Shown in pieces: positions 17,583 to 27,051 of a stretch of DNA of 64,000 nucleotides; within the stretch, counting starts at the first letter, position 1; every line of letters begins with the position of its first letter. The notes beneath the pieces were generated by a model. That model ran no database searches. It saw only the letters and a list, made by a program, of their open reading frames with translations, and was not told the origin of the DNA. Both the position numbers and the translations under genes were made by a program. This DNA is from an uncultured Clostridium sp. (GTDB lineage Bacteria; Bacillota; Clostridia; Clostridiales; Clostridiaceae), in assembly GCA_903789665.1 (NCBI GenBank), contig CAIFEX010000011.1:1-64000 (forward strand). Reading direction: 5' to 3'.

Positions 17583-19424
17583 ATGTGTGGAATTGCAGGA
17601 TGGATTGACTTAAAAAAAGATATTTCAAAAAATAGAGATGTAATTTTGAATATGACTAATAGGTTAAAGCACAGGGGACCTGACAGTGAAGGATATTATT
17701 ATTCAAAAAATGCCCTCCTGGGACATAGAAGATTGATAGTAGTAGATCCTTCTGGTGGTACCCAGCCTATGTTTAAGAAAGTAAACGGCAAAAAATATAT
17801 AATTATTTACAACGGGGAACTTTATAACACTGAAGATCTTAGGAAATTACTTGTGCAGCAGGGTTATTCTTTTGACTCCTATTCCGATACGGAAGTACTT
17901 ATAACGAGCTATATTCATTGGGGATCAGACTGTTTGAAGCATGTAAACGGCATATTTGCCTTTGCCATATGGGATGAGAAAGAAAAACAGCTGTTTATGG
18001 CAAGGGATCCTCTTGGAGTGAAGCCGCTGTTTTATACTGTAAAAGAAGATTCGCTCATATTCGGATCGGAAATAAAGGCTATTCTAGCTCATCCTTTTGT
18101 AGAACCTGTAGTTGACAGGGAGGGTTTAACTGAGATATTTGCCCTGGGACCTGCAAGATCTCTGGGGGGAGGTATATTTAAAGATGTACATGAAATTCCT
18201 CCGGCCAATTATCTTGTTTATAACAGAGATGGATTGAAGTTAAAAGAGTATTGGAAATTGCACTGTGAACCCCACAAAGAGGATGTGGAGACTACGGCGG
18301 AACATGTGAGGACACTTTTGGTAGATGCCATAAAGAGGCAGCTGGTGGCCGATGTACCTGTATGTACTTTCCTTTCAGGAGGACTTGATTCAAGTGCCAT
18401 ATCTTCTGTGGCGGCATCTGAATTCAAAAAGCAGGGGAAAGTGTTGAATACCTATTCCATTGACTATGAAGACAATGACAAGTATTTCAAGGCAAATGCT
18501 TTTGAACCCACTTCAGACAAGGTCTGGGCTTTGAAAATGTCGAAGTATATAGAAAGCCGTCATCATGAAGTCATAAATACCAGCAGGGATTTGGCAGAGA
18601 CTCTTTACAATTCTGTAAGGGCAAGTGATCTTCCGGGTATGGCTGATATAGACTCATCTCTATATCTTTTCTGCAGAAAAATAAGAGAAGATAATACAGT
18701 GGCATTATCCGGTGAATGTGCTGATGAAATTTTTGGCGGATATCCCTGGTATAGAAGGGCAGAAGATATAAATGCCCATACTTTTCCGTGGTCGAAATCT
18801 GTAGGTGCGAGAAAAAAAATTTTGTCCCAGGATTTGAAATCCCTTGAATTGGAGGAATATCTAAATGCACAGTATGAGGACAGCATAAAACAGGTACCTC
18901 ACCTGGATGGAGAATCGAAAATTGATCGGCGTATGAGGGAACTTTTTTATCTCAATATAAAGTGGTTTATGATTACACTGTTGAACAGAAAAGACAGAAT
19001 GAGCATGTCCAATAGTCTTGAGGTGAGAGTGCCTTTTGCAGATTACAGGCTGGTGGAATATGCTTTTAATATACCTTCAGATATAAAATTTTATAAGGGA
19101 AGGGAAAAAGGTCTTCTTAGAGAGGCGCTGAAGGGTGTTTTGCCGGAAAACATTATTATGAGGAAAAAAAGCCCTTACCCTAAGACCCATAATCCAGAGT
19201 ATACCAGAAGAGTTCAGAAGTGGATGAGATTGATAATGAATGACAGGAGTTCACCTATACTTCCACTTATAGATGAAAAAGAAGTCAGGACGCTTATAGA
19301 AACTGGAGGAGCTTCTTTTAAAGAACCATGGTTCGGACAGCTTATGAGAGGCCCTCAGCTGCTGGCATACCTAATTCAGGTAAATGTATGGCTCAAATCC
19401 TATAATATAAAAGTAGAGCTTTGA
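17583..19424 (+). CDS. asnB: Asparagine synthase (glutamine-hydrolysing)
   Basis: 613 residues. The glutaminase domain starts at C2 (MCGIAGWID), the nucleophile after Met removal, with RGPDSEG and YNGELYN as ammonia-site landmarks. The synthetase domain has the PP-loop FLSGGLDSS, then GECADEIFGGY. It makes Asn from Asp, glutamine and ATP. The ribosome binding site is CGGAGGGG. The gene stands alone between two terminators, beside glnS. Confidence 0.95.
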   Translation: MCGIAGWIDLKKDISKNRDVILNMTNRLKHRGPDSEGYYYSKNALLGHRRLIVVDPSGGTQPMFKKVNGKKYIIIYNGELYNTEDLRKLLVQQGYSFDSYSDTEVLITSYIHWGSDCLKHVNGIFAFAIWDEKEKQLFMARDPLGVKPLFYTVKEDSLIFGSEIKAILAHPFVEPVVDREGLTEIFALGPARSLGGGIFKDVHEIPPANYLVYNRDGLKLKEYWKLHCEPHKEDVETTAEHVRTLLVDAIKRQLVADVPVCTFLSGGLDSSAISSVAASEFKKQGKVLNTYSIDYEDNDKYFKANAFEPTSDKVWALKMSKYIESRHHEVINTSRDLAETLYNSVRASDLPGMADIDSSLYLFCRKIREDNTVALSGECADEIFGGYPWYRRAEDINAHTFPWSKSVGARKKILSQDLKSLELEEYLNAQYEDSIKQVPHLDGESKIDRRMRELFYLNIKWFMITLLNRKDRMSMSNSLEVRVPFADYRLVEYAFNIPSDIKFYKGREKGLLREALKGVLPENIIMRKKSPYPKTHNPEYTRRVQKWMRLIMNDRSSPILPLIDEKEVRTLIETGGASFKEPWFGQLMRGPQLLAYLIQVNVWLKSYNIKVEL

Positions 19425-19434
19425 TAATAAGGGC

Positions 19435-19477
19435 GGGTACAAAATCACTTATTGAGTGTTTTTTGTACCCTCTTTTG
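19435..19477. terminator. Shared terminator between convergent asnB and histidine kinase genes
   Basis: GGGTACAAAA pairs with TTTTGTACCC and is followed on the plus strand by TCTTTTG and preceded by A-rich sequence, so it can act in both directions. Confidence 0.75.
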
Positions 19478-20369
19478 ATTTTACAGATTTCCATTGACAG
19501 GATATGCAAAGCATGTCTTTCTCCAATTTTGCGGATATACTGCCTTCCATTTTGTTCATAAGGCTTTTGGCTATGGATAGGCCAAGTCCGGAACTTCCGA
19601 AACTTCTGGAATTATCGGCCTTGTAAAATCTGTTAAATATAAGTCCTATATTATGTTTGTTTATATTGTCGACTTTGTTCATTATATTTAGGACAGTTGA
19701 ATTTTTGCATTGAAATAGATTTATATAGACATAGTTTTGAGAGTGCTTTGCCACGTTATTTAACAGATTGTCAAGAACTCTTTTTATGGCGGAACTGTTT
19801 CCAATGACAAATATGTTTTCCCGGTGTATTTTTACATGGGGTGTGATGTCATTTGAAGTAAAGGTGTAATAGAAATCAGCCAGCGATTCATATAGAATGC
19901 TGTTTATGTTCACTGGCTGTAATTTTAATTTGTATCCCGGAGATTCTATAACTGAAATTTGGAAAAAATCCTCTGCCATGGATTCCAGTAAATTTGATTT
20001 TCTAAGTATTATTTTAAGATACTCCCTTTCCGTTTCTTTCAGTGTATTCGATAGAAGCAGCATTTGAACGTAACCCTTTATGGAAGTAAGGGGTGTACGG
20101 AGATCGTGGGATATATTTGCTATGGATTTTTTAAGTTCCTGCCGGGAGCTTCTTTGGAGAGATTTTGCTTTTTCATTTGTATCTATATATTCATTTATTA
20201 TATAGGCAAGGCTTTCAAAATCTCTGTCTAAAAGTGATATATCCAATTTTTTGTGGGTTTTATTGTTTTTGTAGTCTTTGAGCTGTACTGTGATGTCCCT
20301 TATCTGGGTTTTTATAGAATGCAGGTGTAACAGCAAAAGTAAAAGACAAAGTGCTAATGCGTATGTCAA
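19449..20369 (-). CDS. Sensor histidine kinase (lantibiotic/bacitracin-type)
   Basis: 306 residues. One N-terminal membrane segment (about 3-17) and a linker lead to the HisKA box with H88 in ISHDLRTPLTS. The HATPase domain has LDNLLNNVAKHS, a FNRFYK box and GSSGLGLSIAK. There is no large extracellular loop, as in intramembrane-sensing kinases that work with ABC transporters. The only usable start is a TTG at 20369 because a stop lies just upstream; the ribosome binding site GGGAAGGA is about 18 bases away, so the N-terminus is uncertain. It is the last gene of the module. Confidence 0.85.
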   Translation of the reverse strand: MTYALALCLLLLLLHLHSIKTQIRDITVQLKDYKNNKTHKKLDISLLDRDFESLAYIINEYIDTNEKAKSLQRSSRQELKKSIANISHDLRTPLTSIKGYVQMLLLSNTLKETEREYLKIILRKSNLLESMAEDFFQISVIESPGYKLKLQPVNINSILYESLADFYYTFTSNDITPHVKIHRENIFVIGNSSAIKRVLDNLLNNVAKHSQNYVYINLFQCKNSTVLNIMNKVDNINKHNIGLIFNRFYKADNSRSFGSSGLGLSIAKSLMNKMEGSISAKLEKDMLCISCQWKSVKSKEGTKNTQ

Positions 20370-20396
20370 CCAAATTATTTATAAACACATCCTTCC

Positions 20397-21191
20397 CTAT
20401 CTGATATCCTGATTTTTAAATACTGTGATTCCAAGTACCAGAGATATAAGTATGATTATACTGCAGATTGATATTGTGCTGCAGATATCTGATGTGGGGG
20501 AATTCAGACTTCCAAGTTTCATAAGCATGATGACGGGAGTGTATTTGTCAAACTTGAAATTGATCAAAAATCCACCGGCATTTATAAATAGTATCGTCAT
20601 TCCCAGGGCAATAATTATGGATTTACTTTTTATTATGGCTGCAAGGCAGGCATAGATGCTGGCTATAGCTGCAAAAATTAGATATATGATTAAAGTGTAT
20701 TTAAAAAGTCTTGCTGCAGTATAGGCGGAGATGGATTTTACCCAGCCTAAAATTAGTGCTGTAATCAGTGGAACAAACAATAGCAAAATGAGAAGTATAA
20801 AAATTGACAGGTAAATTGTTATGATTTTTGATAGATATACTTTCAATCTGCTGTGTCCGTAGGACAAGGTGTTTTTTACCGTGCCACAGCTGTATTCATT
20901 GACTATATAAGAACCCACGAGAAATAATGATAATATTATAAGTATTACGCTGAATCCAAAAGAAGATATAAAGAATTCAAGGGCGGTAGGGCTGGATATG
21001 TCGTGAAATTTATTTATAAAAAATCCGAAAGTTTTACGGTCATATATGAAGGAGAATATTACAATTATATCCAAGTGGGAATAAAATAATTTCAAAACTA
21101 GAAAAATCAGAAATAGTATAATTGATATTGAAATTTTAAAGGCTGTATTGTATTTTAATTTGTATAGTTCGAATTTCATTAAATTATACAT
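20397..21191 (-). CDS. ABC-2 type permease (lantibiotic/bacitracin export)
   Basis: 264 residues with six predicted membrane segments and the start LMKFELYKLKYNTAFK, typical of BcrB/lantibiotic-immunity permeases. I chose the ATG at 21191, which overlaps the ATPase stop codon (TGATG), implying coupled translation. With the upstream ATPase it should expel or detoxify a membrane-active peptide. Confidence 0.82.
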   Translation of the reverse strand: MYNLMKFELYKLKYNTAFKISISIILFLIFLVLKLFYSHLDIIVIFSFIYDRKTFGFFINKFHDISSPTALEFFISSFGFSVILIILSLFLVGSYIVNEYSCGTVKNTLSYGHSRLKVYLSKIITIYLSIFILLILLLFVPLITALILGWVKSISAYTAARLFKYTLIIYLIFAAIASIYACLAAIIKSKSIIIALGMTILFINAGGFLINFKFDKYTPVIMLMKLGSLNSPTSDICSTISICSIIILISLVLGITVFKNQDIR

Positions 21192-22108
21192 CACTTGAGT
21201 CCTCCTATCAAATTTATAAAATAGTCCTCGAGGTTTTGTCCTGTGGGCATTATTTGTTCAACAGTGACATTTGCTCTGGAGAGGGCAGAGGATACCTTTC
21301 CAGGATTGTCTATATAATCATATAGGGCTATGGTCTTATCGGGAAGCACGTTAAAATTGCTGGTATTGAGTTTTCCTTCAAGAATTACCGCGGCCTTTTC
21401 AACATTATCTGTTTTTATGTTAAGACTTCTCCTGCATTTTTTATTTAAAGTTTCGAGTGTCAGTTCCTCTATGAGTTTTCCTCTATGTATTATTTCAAAA
21501 CAGCTGGCGAGCTGATATAATTCTCCCAGAATGTGGCTGGAAATAATTATGGTCATATTTTTATTGCTGTTCAGTTTTTTGAGCTTTTCCCTCATCTGTA
21601 CAATTCCAACTGGATCAAGACCGTTTACGGGTTCATCGAGTATCAAAAGTTCAGGATCTCCCATCAGGGCAATTGCCAGACCCAGCTTTTGCTTCATGCC
21701 CATTGAAAAGTTTTTTACTTTCTTTTTGGATGGGTTTGGAAGATCTACGAATTCGAGAAGCTTATCTGTGGATTTTTTACCGGGTATGCCTTTTTGTATT
21801 CTGCAGGCTTCAAGGTTTTCATAGGCGGACATGCTGGGGTAAAATGCAGGGGACTCAATCAGAGCGCCGATTCTCTTTCTGAAATTGCCGCTCTTGCTTT
21901 CAAAATCAAATCCGAATAAATTTATTTTTCCCGAAGTGGGTTTTGAAAGTCCTGTAAGCATTCTCAGGGTTGTACTTTTACCGGCCCCATTTTCTCCTAT
22001 GAATCCGTAGATTTCACCTCTTTTTATATTTAAGTTCAAATTGTCTACCACTAAATTATTTTTGTATTTTTTACTTAAATTCATGGTCTTTACAACATAA
22101 TCTGTCAT
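21191..22108 (-). CDS. ABC transporter ATPase (BcrA/lantibiotic-immunity type)
   Basis: 305 residues. Walker A GENGAGKST (39-47), signature FSMGMKQKLGLAIAL, Walker B LLILDEPVNGLD and an H-loop in IISSHILGEL. The C-terminal extension ending DYFINLIGG is typical of BcrA-type peptide-resistance ATPases. Ribosome binding site AAAGGAGC. It leads the transporter pair and lies 87 bases after the response regulator gene; that gap may hold a regulated promoter. Confidence 0.88.
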   Translation of the reverse strand: MTDYVVKTMNLSKKYKNNLVVDNLNLNIKRGEIYGFIGENGAGKSTTLRMLTGLSKPTSGKINLFGFDFESKSGNFRKRIGALIESPAFYPSMSAYENLEACRIQKGIPGKKSTDKLLEFVDLPNPSKKKVKNFSMGMKQKLGLAIALMGDPELLILDEPVNGLDPVGIVQMREKLKKLNSNKNMTIIISSHILGELYQLASCFEIIHRGKLIEELTLETLNKKCRRSLNIKTDNVEKAAVILEGKLNTSNFNVLPDKTIALYDYIDNPGKVSSALSRANVTVEQIMPTGQNLEDYFINLIGGLK

Positions 22109-22195
22109 GGCAGTGCTCCTTTCTCTGTAGAATATATCAAGTATAGTATGCTAGGGATAATCGATGGTAAAGTAAAGGTAAATTAAGTGTAAAGA

Positions 22196-22885
22196 TTATA
22201 CCTGAAATTTATATCCGATTCCCCATACAGTCTGTATATATTCATGAATGGGTTTTGCACTGCTGATTTTATTTCTCAAATTGCTTATATGAACTTTTAT
22301 TGTGCTGTCGTCACACAAATAATTTTCTCCCCAGACTGTCTCGAATATATTTGTTTTTGTAAATACCTTTTTTGGATATGATATTAAAAGTTTTAAAATT
22401 TCGAATTCACGTGTGGTAAGACTGATGGGAGTCTGATTTACAAATACCTCTCTTGTATCCTGATTCAGGGAAATTTCTCCACAGGTGATCAGGGAATTTC
22501 TTTCTTTGGAGAATTTTTTATATCTCCGTAGGTTTACATCTATTCTGGCGGAGACCTCTTCTATATTAAAGGGTTTGGTTATATAGTCATCTGCACCTGT
22601 CCTGAGCGTTTGAATTTTAGTTTCTATATCCCTTTTGGCCGAAATTATTATTACAGGCATTTCTCCAGTTGATCTTATTTTCTCCAAAATTTTTTCACCG
22701 GCCAGTCCCGGAAGCATTAGATCCAGAATTACCATATCCCAGTTTTTGTCTTTCAAATTCAGTATGGCTTCTGTTCCGGAATATGCCGGTACTGTGATGT
22801 ATCCCGAATTTTGCAGCATATCGCAGAGAAGCTTGTTTATATCCGCATCATCCTCCACTACCAATATTTTTATAGAGCTTTTCAT
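22196..22885 (-). CDS. OmpR-family response regulator
   Basis: 229 residues from the ATG at 22885, preceded by GAAAGGTGATT; a GTG three codons upstream overlaps that site. The receiver domain has ILVVEDD acidic residues, phosphoacceptor Asp in VILDLMLPG near residue 54 and Lys in ITKPF. The winged-helix domain carries LTTREFEILKLL and VWGENY. It probably activates the adjacent ABC genes in response to the histidine kinase. Confidence 0.9.
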   Translation of the reverse strand: MKSSIKILVVEDDADINKLLCDMLQNSGYITVPAYSGTEAILNLKDKNWDMVILDLMLPGLAGEKILEKIRSTGEMPVIIISAKRDIETKIQTLRTGADDYITKPFNIEEVSARIDVNLRRYKKFSKERNSLITCGEISLNQDTREVFVNQTPISLTTREFEILKLLISYPKKVFTKTNIFETVWGENYLCDDSTIKVHISNLRNKISSAKPIHEYIQTVWGIGYKFQV

Positions 22886-22971
22886 GGCAATCACCTTTCT
22901 GAAAATTATATTTGCAGGTCATGTTAATTATAAATCAATTGTATACATGAGGAAAAATTTAATTACATATA

Positions 22972-22999
22972 TTGAATTTTTAGATAAATAGTGTATAAT
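22972..22999 (+). promoter_or_regulatory. Sigma-A-type promoter of the nitroreductase gene
   Basis: TTGAAT (22972-22977), a 16-base spacer and TATAAT (22994-22999), 43 bases before the start codon. Confidence 0.55.
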
Positions 23000-23041
23000 C
23001 TATATTAATAGATAGTGATTATTTGATTGGAGGTATATAAT

Positions 23042-23641
23042 ATGAGCAAGGATTTTTATGAGGCAGTAAGGGATAGAAGGACTATATATGGTATAGATAA
23101 AGAAAAAATTGTTCCTGAGGATAGAATAATAAAAGTGGTCCAGGGAGCAGTGAAAAATGCACCTTCTGCTTTTAATTCACAGAGTGCGAGGGTAGTGGTG
23201 CTTTTTGGAAAGAATCATGATAAATTGTGGGATATTACAGAAGCGGAGCTTAAAAAAATAGTTCCTGCTGAAAATTTTTCAAAGACGGCGGAAAAAATTG
23301 ATTCTTTCAGAAGAGGTTATGGCTCTGTTTTGTTCTTTGAGGATCAGGATGTTGTATCGGAACTTCAGAAAAAGTTTCCTACTTACAAGGATAAATTTCC
23401 AATATGGTCCCAGCAGGGCTCTGGGATACTTCAGTTTATAATATGGACTTCATTGGAAATAGAGGGCTTAGGTGTTTCCCTCCAGCATTACAACCCGCTT
23501 ATAGATAAAGAAGTGAGAAAAACCTATAAGATACCTGACAATTGGGAATTGATTGCACAGCTTCCCCTTGGAAAACCTATTTCAGGAGCAGGGGAAAAGG
23601 AGATTATGCCCCTGGAGGATAGGATAAAGATTTTTAAATAG
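23042..23641 (+). CDS. Nitroreductase-family FMN protein
   Basis: 199 residues from the ATG at 23042 with TTGGAGG nine bases upstream. FYEAVRDRRTIYGID near the start and NAPSAFNSQSARVVVL are FMN-binding landmarks of the nitroreductase fold. The C-terminal LPLGKPI(S) loop fits the HBN/YdgI-like class. It probably uses NAD(P)H and FMN to reduce an unknown compound. It stands alone and is closed by a perfect hairpin. Confidence 0.85.
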   Translation: MSKDFYEAVRDRRTIYGIDKEKIVPEDRIIKVVQGAVKNAPSAFNSQSARVVVLFGKNHDKLWDITEAELKKIVPAENFSKTAEKIDSFRRGYGSVLFFEDQDVVSELQKKFPTYKDKFPIWSQQGSGILQFIIWTSLEIEGLGVSLQHYNPLIDKEVRKTYKIPDNWELIAQLPLGKPISGAGEKEIMPLEDRIKIFK

Positions 23642-23658
23642 CAAGCTTAAAAATTCAA

Positions 23659-23692
23659 ATGGAGATTTTCGACTGATGCCGAAAATCTCCAT
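23659..23692. terminator. Bidirectional terminator hairpin
   Basis: ATGGAGATTTTCG pairs perfectly with CGAAAATCTCCAT around an eight-base loop, between the convergent nitroreductase and larE genes. The T-run is weak on both sides. Confidence 0.65.
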
Positions 23693-23716
23693 TATTTGAT
23701 GTGTGCGTCTTGAATT

Positions 23717-24526
23717 TTATATTTTTTTTTGGAGTACTGCATTCATACTCCCTGTCCTATAGCCCAGAAGATCTAAGGTGACATAAATAAATCCCAATTT
23801 TTTCAGCTTGTTTCCTACCTTGTCCATTACAGCTAAATTAAAGAATTTATTTCTTTCTTCTGGAGCAACTTCAATTCTCGCAATTTCTCCATGGTACCTA
23901 ACTCTAACTTGTCTAAAACCCAGATCCAGCAAAAACTGTTCAGCGTCTTCTACCATCTTTAACTTCCTGCTGTTTATTTCGTTTCCATAGGGAAATCTTG
24001 AAGACAAACATGCAAAAGAGGGTTTGTTCCAAGTTGGAAGACCCATATTCCTGGAATATGTCCTTATTTCCTTTTTAGTAAGTTCAGCTTCTTTCAGCGG
24101 ACTTATGATTCCAAGTTCCCTGGCAGCTTTCATTCCAGGTCTGTAATCGCCTATATCGTCGAAATTTGCGCCATCCAGAATGTATTTTATGTTATTTTTT
24201 TGTGCTACTTTTTTGAGCTTTGAATACAATTCCTTCTTACAATAATAACATCTGTTCACTGGATTTTGTGAGTATCCCTTGATTTTAAGTTCCTCTGATT
24301 CTATGATTATATGTTTTACTCCCATGGATTTTGCGTATTTTTCAGCTTCCCTCAATTCCCTTTTGGGGTATGTGGAAGAAGACGCAGTTACGGCAATAAC
24401 GTTGTCTTTGAGAACATCATGGGCAACTTTCAGTAAAAATGTGCTGTCGACACCTCCTGAAAATGCTATCAATACGCTTTCAAGCGATTTGAGATTATCT
24501 TCTAATGTTTCTAATTTTGTACTCAT
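23717..24526 (-). CDS. larE: LarE-type ATP-dependent sulfur transferase
   Basis: 269 residues. PP-loop SGGVDST (23-29). Cys residues C93 and C96 (CYYC) and C173 (FACLSSR) form the three-Cys arrangement associated with [4Fe-4S]-dependent LarE, rather than the single sacrificial Cys of Lactobacillus plantarum LarE. RFPYG and the C-terminal VRVRYHGEIARIEV are family features. LarE adds sulfur to the nickel-pincer nucleotide precursor of lactate racemase and relatives. larA, larB and larC are not in the window, so the partner is elsewhere. Confidence 0.85.
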   Translation of the reverse strand: MSTKLETLEDNLKSLESVLIAFSGGVDSTFLLKVAHDVLKDNVIAVTASSSTYPKRELREAEKYAKSMGVKHIIIESEELKIKGYSQNPVNRCYYCKKELYSKLKKVAQKNNIKYILDGANFDDIGDYRPGMKAARELGIISPLKEAELTKKEIRTYSRNMGLPTWNKPSFACLSSRFPYGNEINSRKLKMVEDAEQFLLDLGFRQVRVRYHGEIARIEVAPEERNKFFNLAVMDKVGNKLKKLGFIYVTLDLLGYRTGSMNAVLQKKI

Positions 24527-24654
24527 AATTTGACCTCTGTATCTTTAATGATTTTTTACACATTTATTATAACATAAGATTATAGCGGAAAGGATGTTTT
24601 TTAATGTTTGATATGTTAAAATAAATTACAAATATTATTTTTGGGGGCTATTTT

Positions 24655-26022
24655 ATGAAAGATGTAAATAATGTAAATTTTGAGGAAAATCTTGATGCAG
24701 GAACTGTAAGATTAGCTTTGGATTCCATTTCCATTTACAGAGATTTACTTGAAGACAAGGTAATTTCCAGTTTGAGAAAGCTCGTGAATTATATTGACAA
24801 TGGGGAAATCAATATAGATTCTACTGCCAACTTGTACAATGCTTTTTTCTTTAAGCTGGTGAGGAGCGGGTATTTTTCGCTGAAAGACTACATCGTCGAC
24901 AAGATACTCTTCAGTGAAAACCCCTTTTCACTTGAAGCTGAAAAAAAGGTTCATTTGGGAAAAGTTGATATTGTTAAACAGGCGGCAGCAGTTGATTTGA
25001 AAAAATTTCAGATTGTTTCCAGTTTAAATTCCCAAGATATAAAAAACAGGTTATCAAGGTATTTTAGCGGGAATGTATATGGGAAAATAATTTCAGAATT
25101 TCCTCAATGGGAGACAAAAGATGATTTTAAAGAGAAAAATTACCCTGAGTACATGAGAAAAATAGAAGAAGTCCTTCACTGCAGTGATGATTGGGGAAAG
25201 TGCATTGATGATCTCGAGAGATTCCACAATGTCTATGGATGCGGTATATTTGCAAGATACAGAGCTTTTATCTGGGAACGTACTGGAAAAGTTGGTGGAT
25301 ATTTTAAAGGCATTGAAAATCCAGATCCTGTCGAATTTTCAGATCTTGTCGGCTATGAGAAGGAGCATGAGATTGTTGAAAAAAATACGGTGCAATTTTT
25401 AAATGGGTTTCCTGCCAATAATGTATTGATTTATGGCGACAGGGGTACAGGCAAATCCTCTACAGTTAAAGCCATTCTCAACAAGTATTATGGCAGGGGG
25501 CTTCGTATGGTTGAACTTCCCAAAGCAGATCTGGAAGATTTTCCGGAGATAATAGGGAAATTAAAGGGCAGGGCTCAAAAATTTATTATTTTTGTAGATG
25601 ATCTGGTATTTTCGGATAATGAAGAGAGTTATACTGCACTTAAGTCAATGCTGGAGGGTGGATTTGAAAATAAATCTTCAAATGTATTGATATATGCCAC
25701 TTCAAACAGAAGACATCTTGTGAAAGAATATTTTAGTGAGAGAAAAGGATCATCTTATTCTGATTCTGATGAAGAAATTCACGGGGAAGACAGCGTACAG
25801 GAAAAGCTTTCCCTGGCAGACAGATTTGGAATAAACGTAGTGTTTACTTCCCCGGACAAAACGGGCTATTTGCAGATTGTAGACGGCATTGCCAGAAAAA
25901 GAAAATTAAATATCGACAGGAAAAAGCTTCATATTGAGGCACTCAAATGGGAACGCTGGTATAACGGGCGCTCTGCAAGAACCGCAAGACAATTTGTAGA
26001 CTGGATGGAAGGATGCCAGTAA
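24655..26022 (+). CDS. DUF815-family AAA+ ATPase
   Basis: 455 residues. The N-terminal half is helical and family-specific. The ATPase half begins with LVGYEKEHEIVEKNT, Walker A GDRGTGKSS near residue 263 and Walker B FIIFVDDLVF, followed by SMLEGGFENKSSNVLIYATS and the arginine region TSNRRHLVKEYFSER. DUF815 proteins are AAA+ ATPases of unknown function found across clostridia and other bacteria. The gene is monocistronic and ends at a bidirectional terminator. Confidence 0.85.
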   Translation: MKDVNNVNFEENLDAGTVRLALDSISIYRDLLEDKVISSLRKLVNYIDNGEINIDSTANLYNAFFFKLVRSGYFSLKDYIVDKILFSENPFSLEAEKKVHLGKVDIVKQAAAVDLKKFQIVSSLNSQDIKNRLSRYFSGNVYGKIISEFPQWETKDDFKEKNYPEYMRKIEEVLHCSDDWGKCIDDLERFHNVYGCGIFARYRAFIWERTGKVGGYFKGIENPDPVEFSDLVGYEKEHEIVEKNTVQFLNGFPANNVLIYGDRGTGKSSTVKAILNKYYGRGLRMVELPKADLEDFPEIIGKLKGRAQKFIIFVDDLVFSDNEESYTALKSMLEGGFENKSSNVLIYATSNRRHLVKEYFSERKGSSYSDSDEEIHGEDSVQEKLSLADRFGINVVFTSPDKTGYLQIVDGIARKRKLNIDRKKLHIEALKWERWYNGRSARTARQFVDWMEGCQ

Positions 26023-26030
26023 GTAATAGC

Positions 26031-26082
26031 AAAGGACAGCTGGGTTCAAATAATAATTGAATCCTAAATCTGTCCTTTTACA
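26031..26082. terminator. Bidirectional terminator
   Basis: Outer stem AAAGGACAG/CTGTCCTTT (26031-26039 and 26070-26078) and inner stem GGGTTCAA/TTGAATCC lie between two convergent genes. Confidence 0.75.
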
Positions 26083-26097
26083 CAGTTTCATGTATAT

Positions 26098-27012
26098 TTA
26101 ATCGGGAACAGCGATATCAGGAATATCTACACAGTATTTTTCTCCCATCTTTACAGGATGATAGGATTTCTTGGCTTTTCTGAGACCGGGTATTCCCAAA
26201 TCCTGTTCCCTGTTGATGTATTTAACATCAGACAGGTAATTTTCAACGAAGGTCTTGTTTACGAAAGCATATGAACCTCTTGTGGAGGAAGAAGCTTTTT
26301 CTATATGTATGATTCCCGTGTTGTCATTCATACGTTCGCCAATTGTAAAAGCAACTATTTTACTTTCCACATATACTGCCATAGCTTTCAGATTCAAAAA
26401 TTTCATATTTTCTGTAATTTCGTCGATTCCCATTAATTCATATTCCAGATATTTATTTCCCCCGTTTTTTTCTCTATACCAGTTTTCAGCAGCAGTCTTG
26501 ATATCTGATTTAACACCTGGTTCAAAAAAATCTTTGGCCTCGTAAGCATAGTTTTTTATAAAATAATTATAATGGTTTTTTTTGGCATGCAGTTTTTTGC
26601 CGGATAGGGAGATTAATTTTTCACTTGTGTAGATGTAGTCAAAATTATCAATGTCCTCTTTTATATCCATGCTGCTTCCATAAATTTCCTTCAAATCTTC
26701 TAAAAATGTATTTTCCGCATCTTCAAATAAATAAGCCATATTGTGTTCTCTTTTATATTTGACAAGTTCCTCTACTATGGCTTTTAAATTTTGTCTGGTG
26801 TATCCTATTGGCTGCATAAAGTGATAATTCCCGTTGAAGTCAGCTTTTTTTATAATGAGAGCATCCTGGTAGACAGTGTATCTGATATCACAGGCCTTTC
26901 TCCATATTATGAGATTGGTGAATGAATATTCACTGGTGCTGAAATTGTAGCTGCCAAGATATTTATCAAAAATTGATTTATCCTCTAAAGTAATAGGTTC
27001 AAATTTAAGCAT
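26098..27012 (-). CDS. DUF2156 protein (GNAT-like, lysyltransferase-related)
   Basis: 304 residues from the ATG at 27012 (MLKFEPITLEDKSIFDKYL); a TTG six codons upstream is the alternative. Neither has a strong ribosome binding site. The protein shows the tandem GNAT-like fold of DUF2156/MprF C-terminal domains: HAKKNHYNYF, then YWYREK-like and IVAFTIGERMNDNTGIIHIE blocks, and a C-terminal NREQDLGIPGLRKAK. It is soluble. Homologues are annotated as phosphatidylglycerol lysyltransferase-domain proteins, but the membrane part is absent and the acceptor is unknown. Confidence 0.78.
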   Translation of the reverse strand: MLKFEPITLEDKSIFDKYLGSYNFSTSEYSFTNLIIWRKACDIRYTVYQDALIIKKADFNGNYHFMQPIGYTRQNLKAIVEELVKYKREHNMAYLFEDAENTFLEDLKEIYGSSMDIKEDIDNFDYIYTSEKLISLSGKKLHAKKNHYNYFIKNYAYEAKDFFEPGVKSDIKTAAENWYREKNGGNKYLEYELMGIDEITENMKFLNLKAMAVYVESKIVAFTIGERMNDNTGIIHIEKASSSTRGSYAFVNKTFVENYLSDVKYINREQDLGIPGLRKAKKSYHPVKMGEKYCVDIPDIAVPD

Positions 27013-27051
27013 AAAAATTTTACAGTTCAATAAGTAGAAATTATAATTCTA

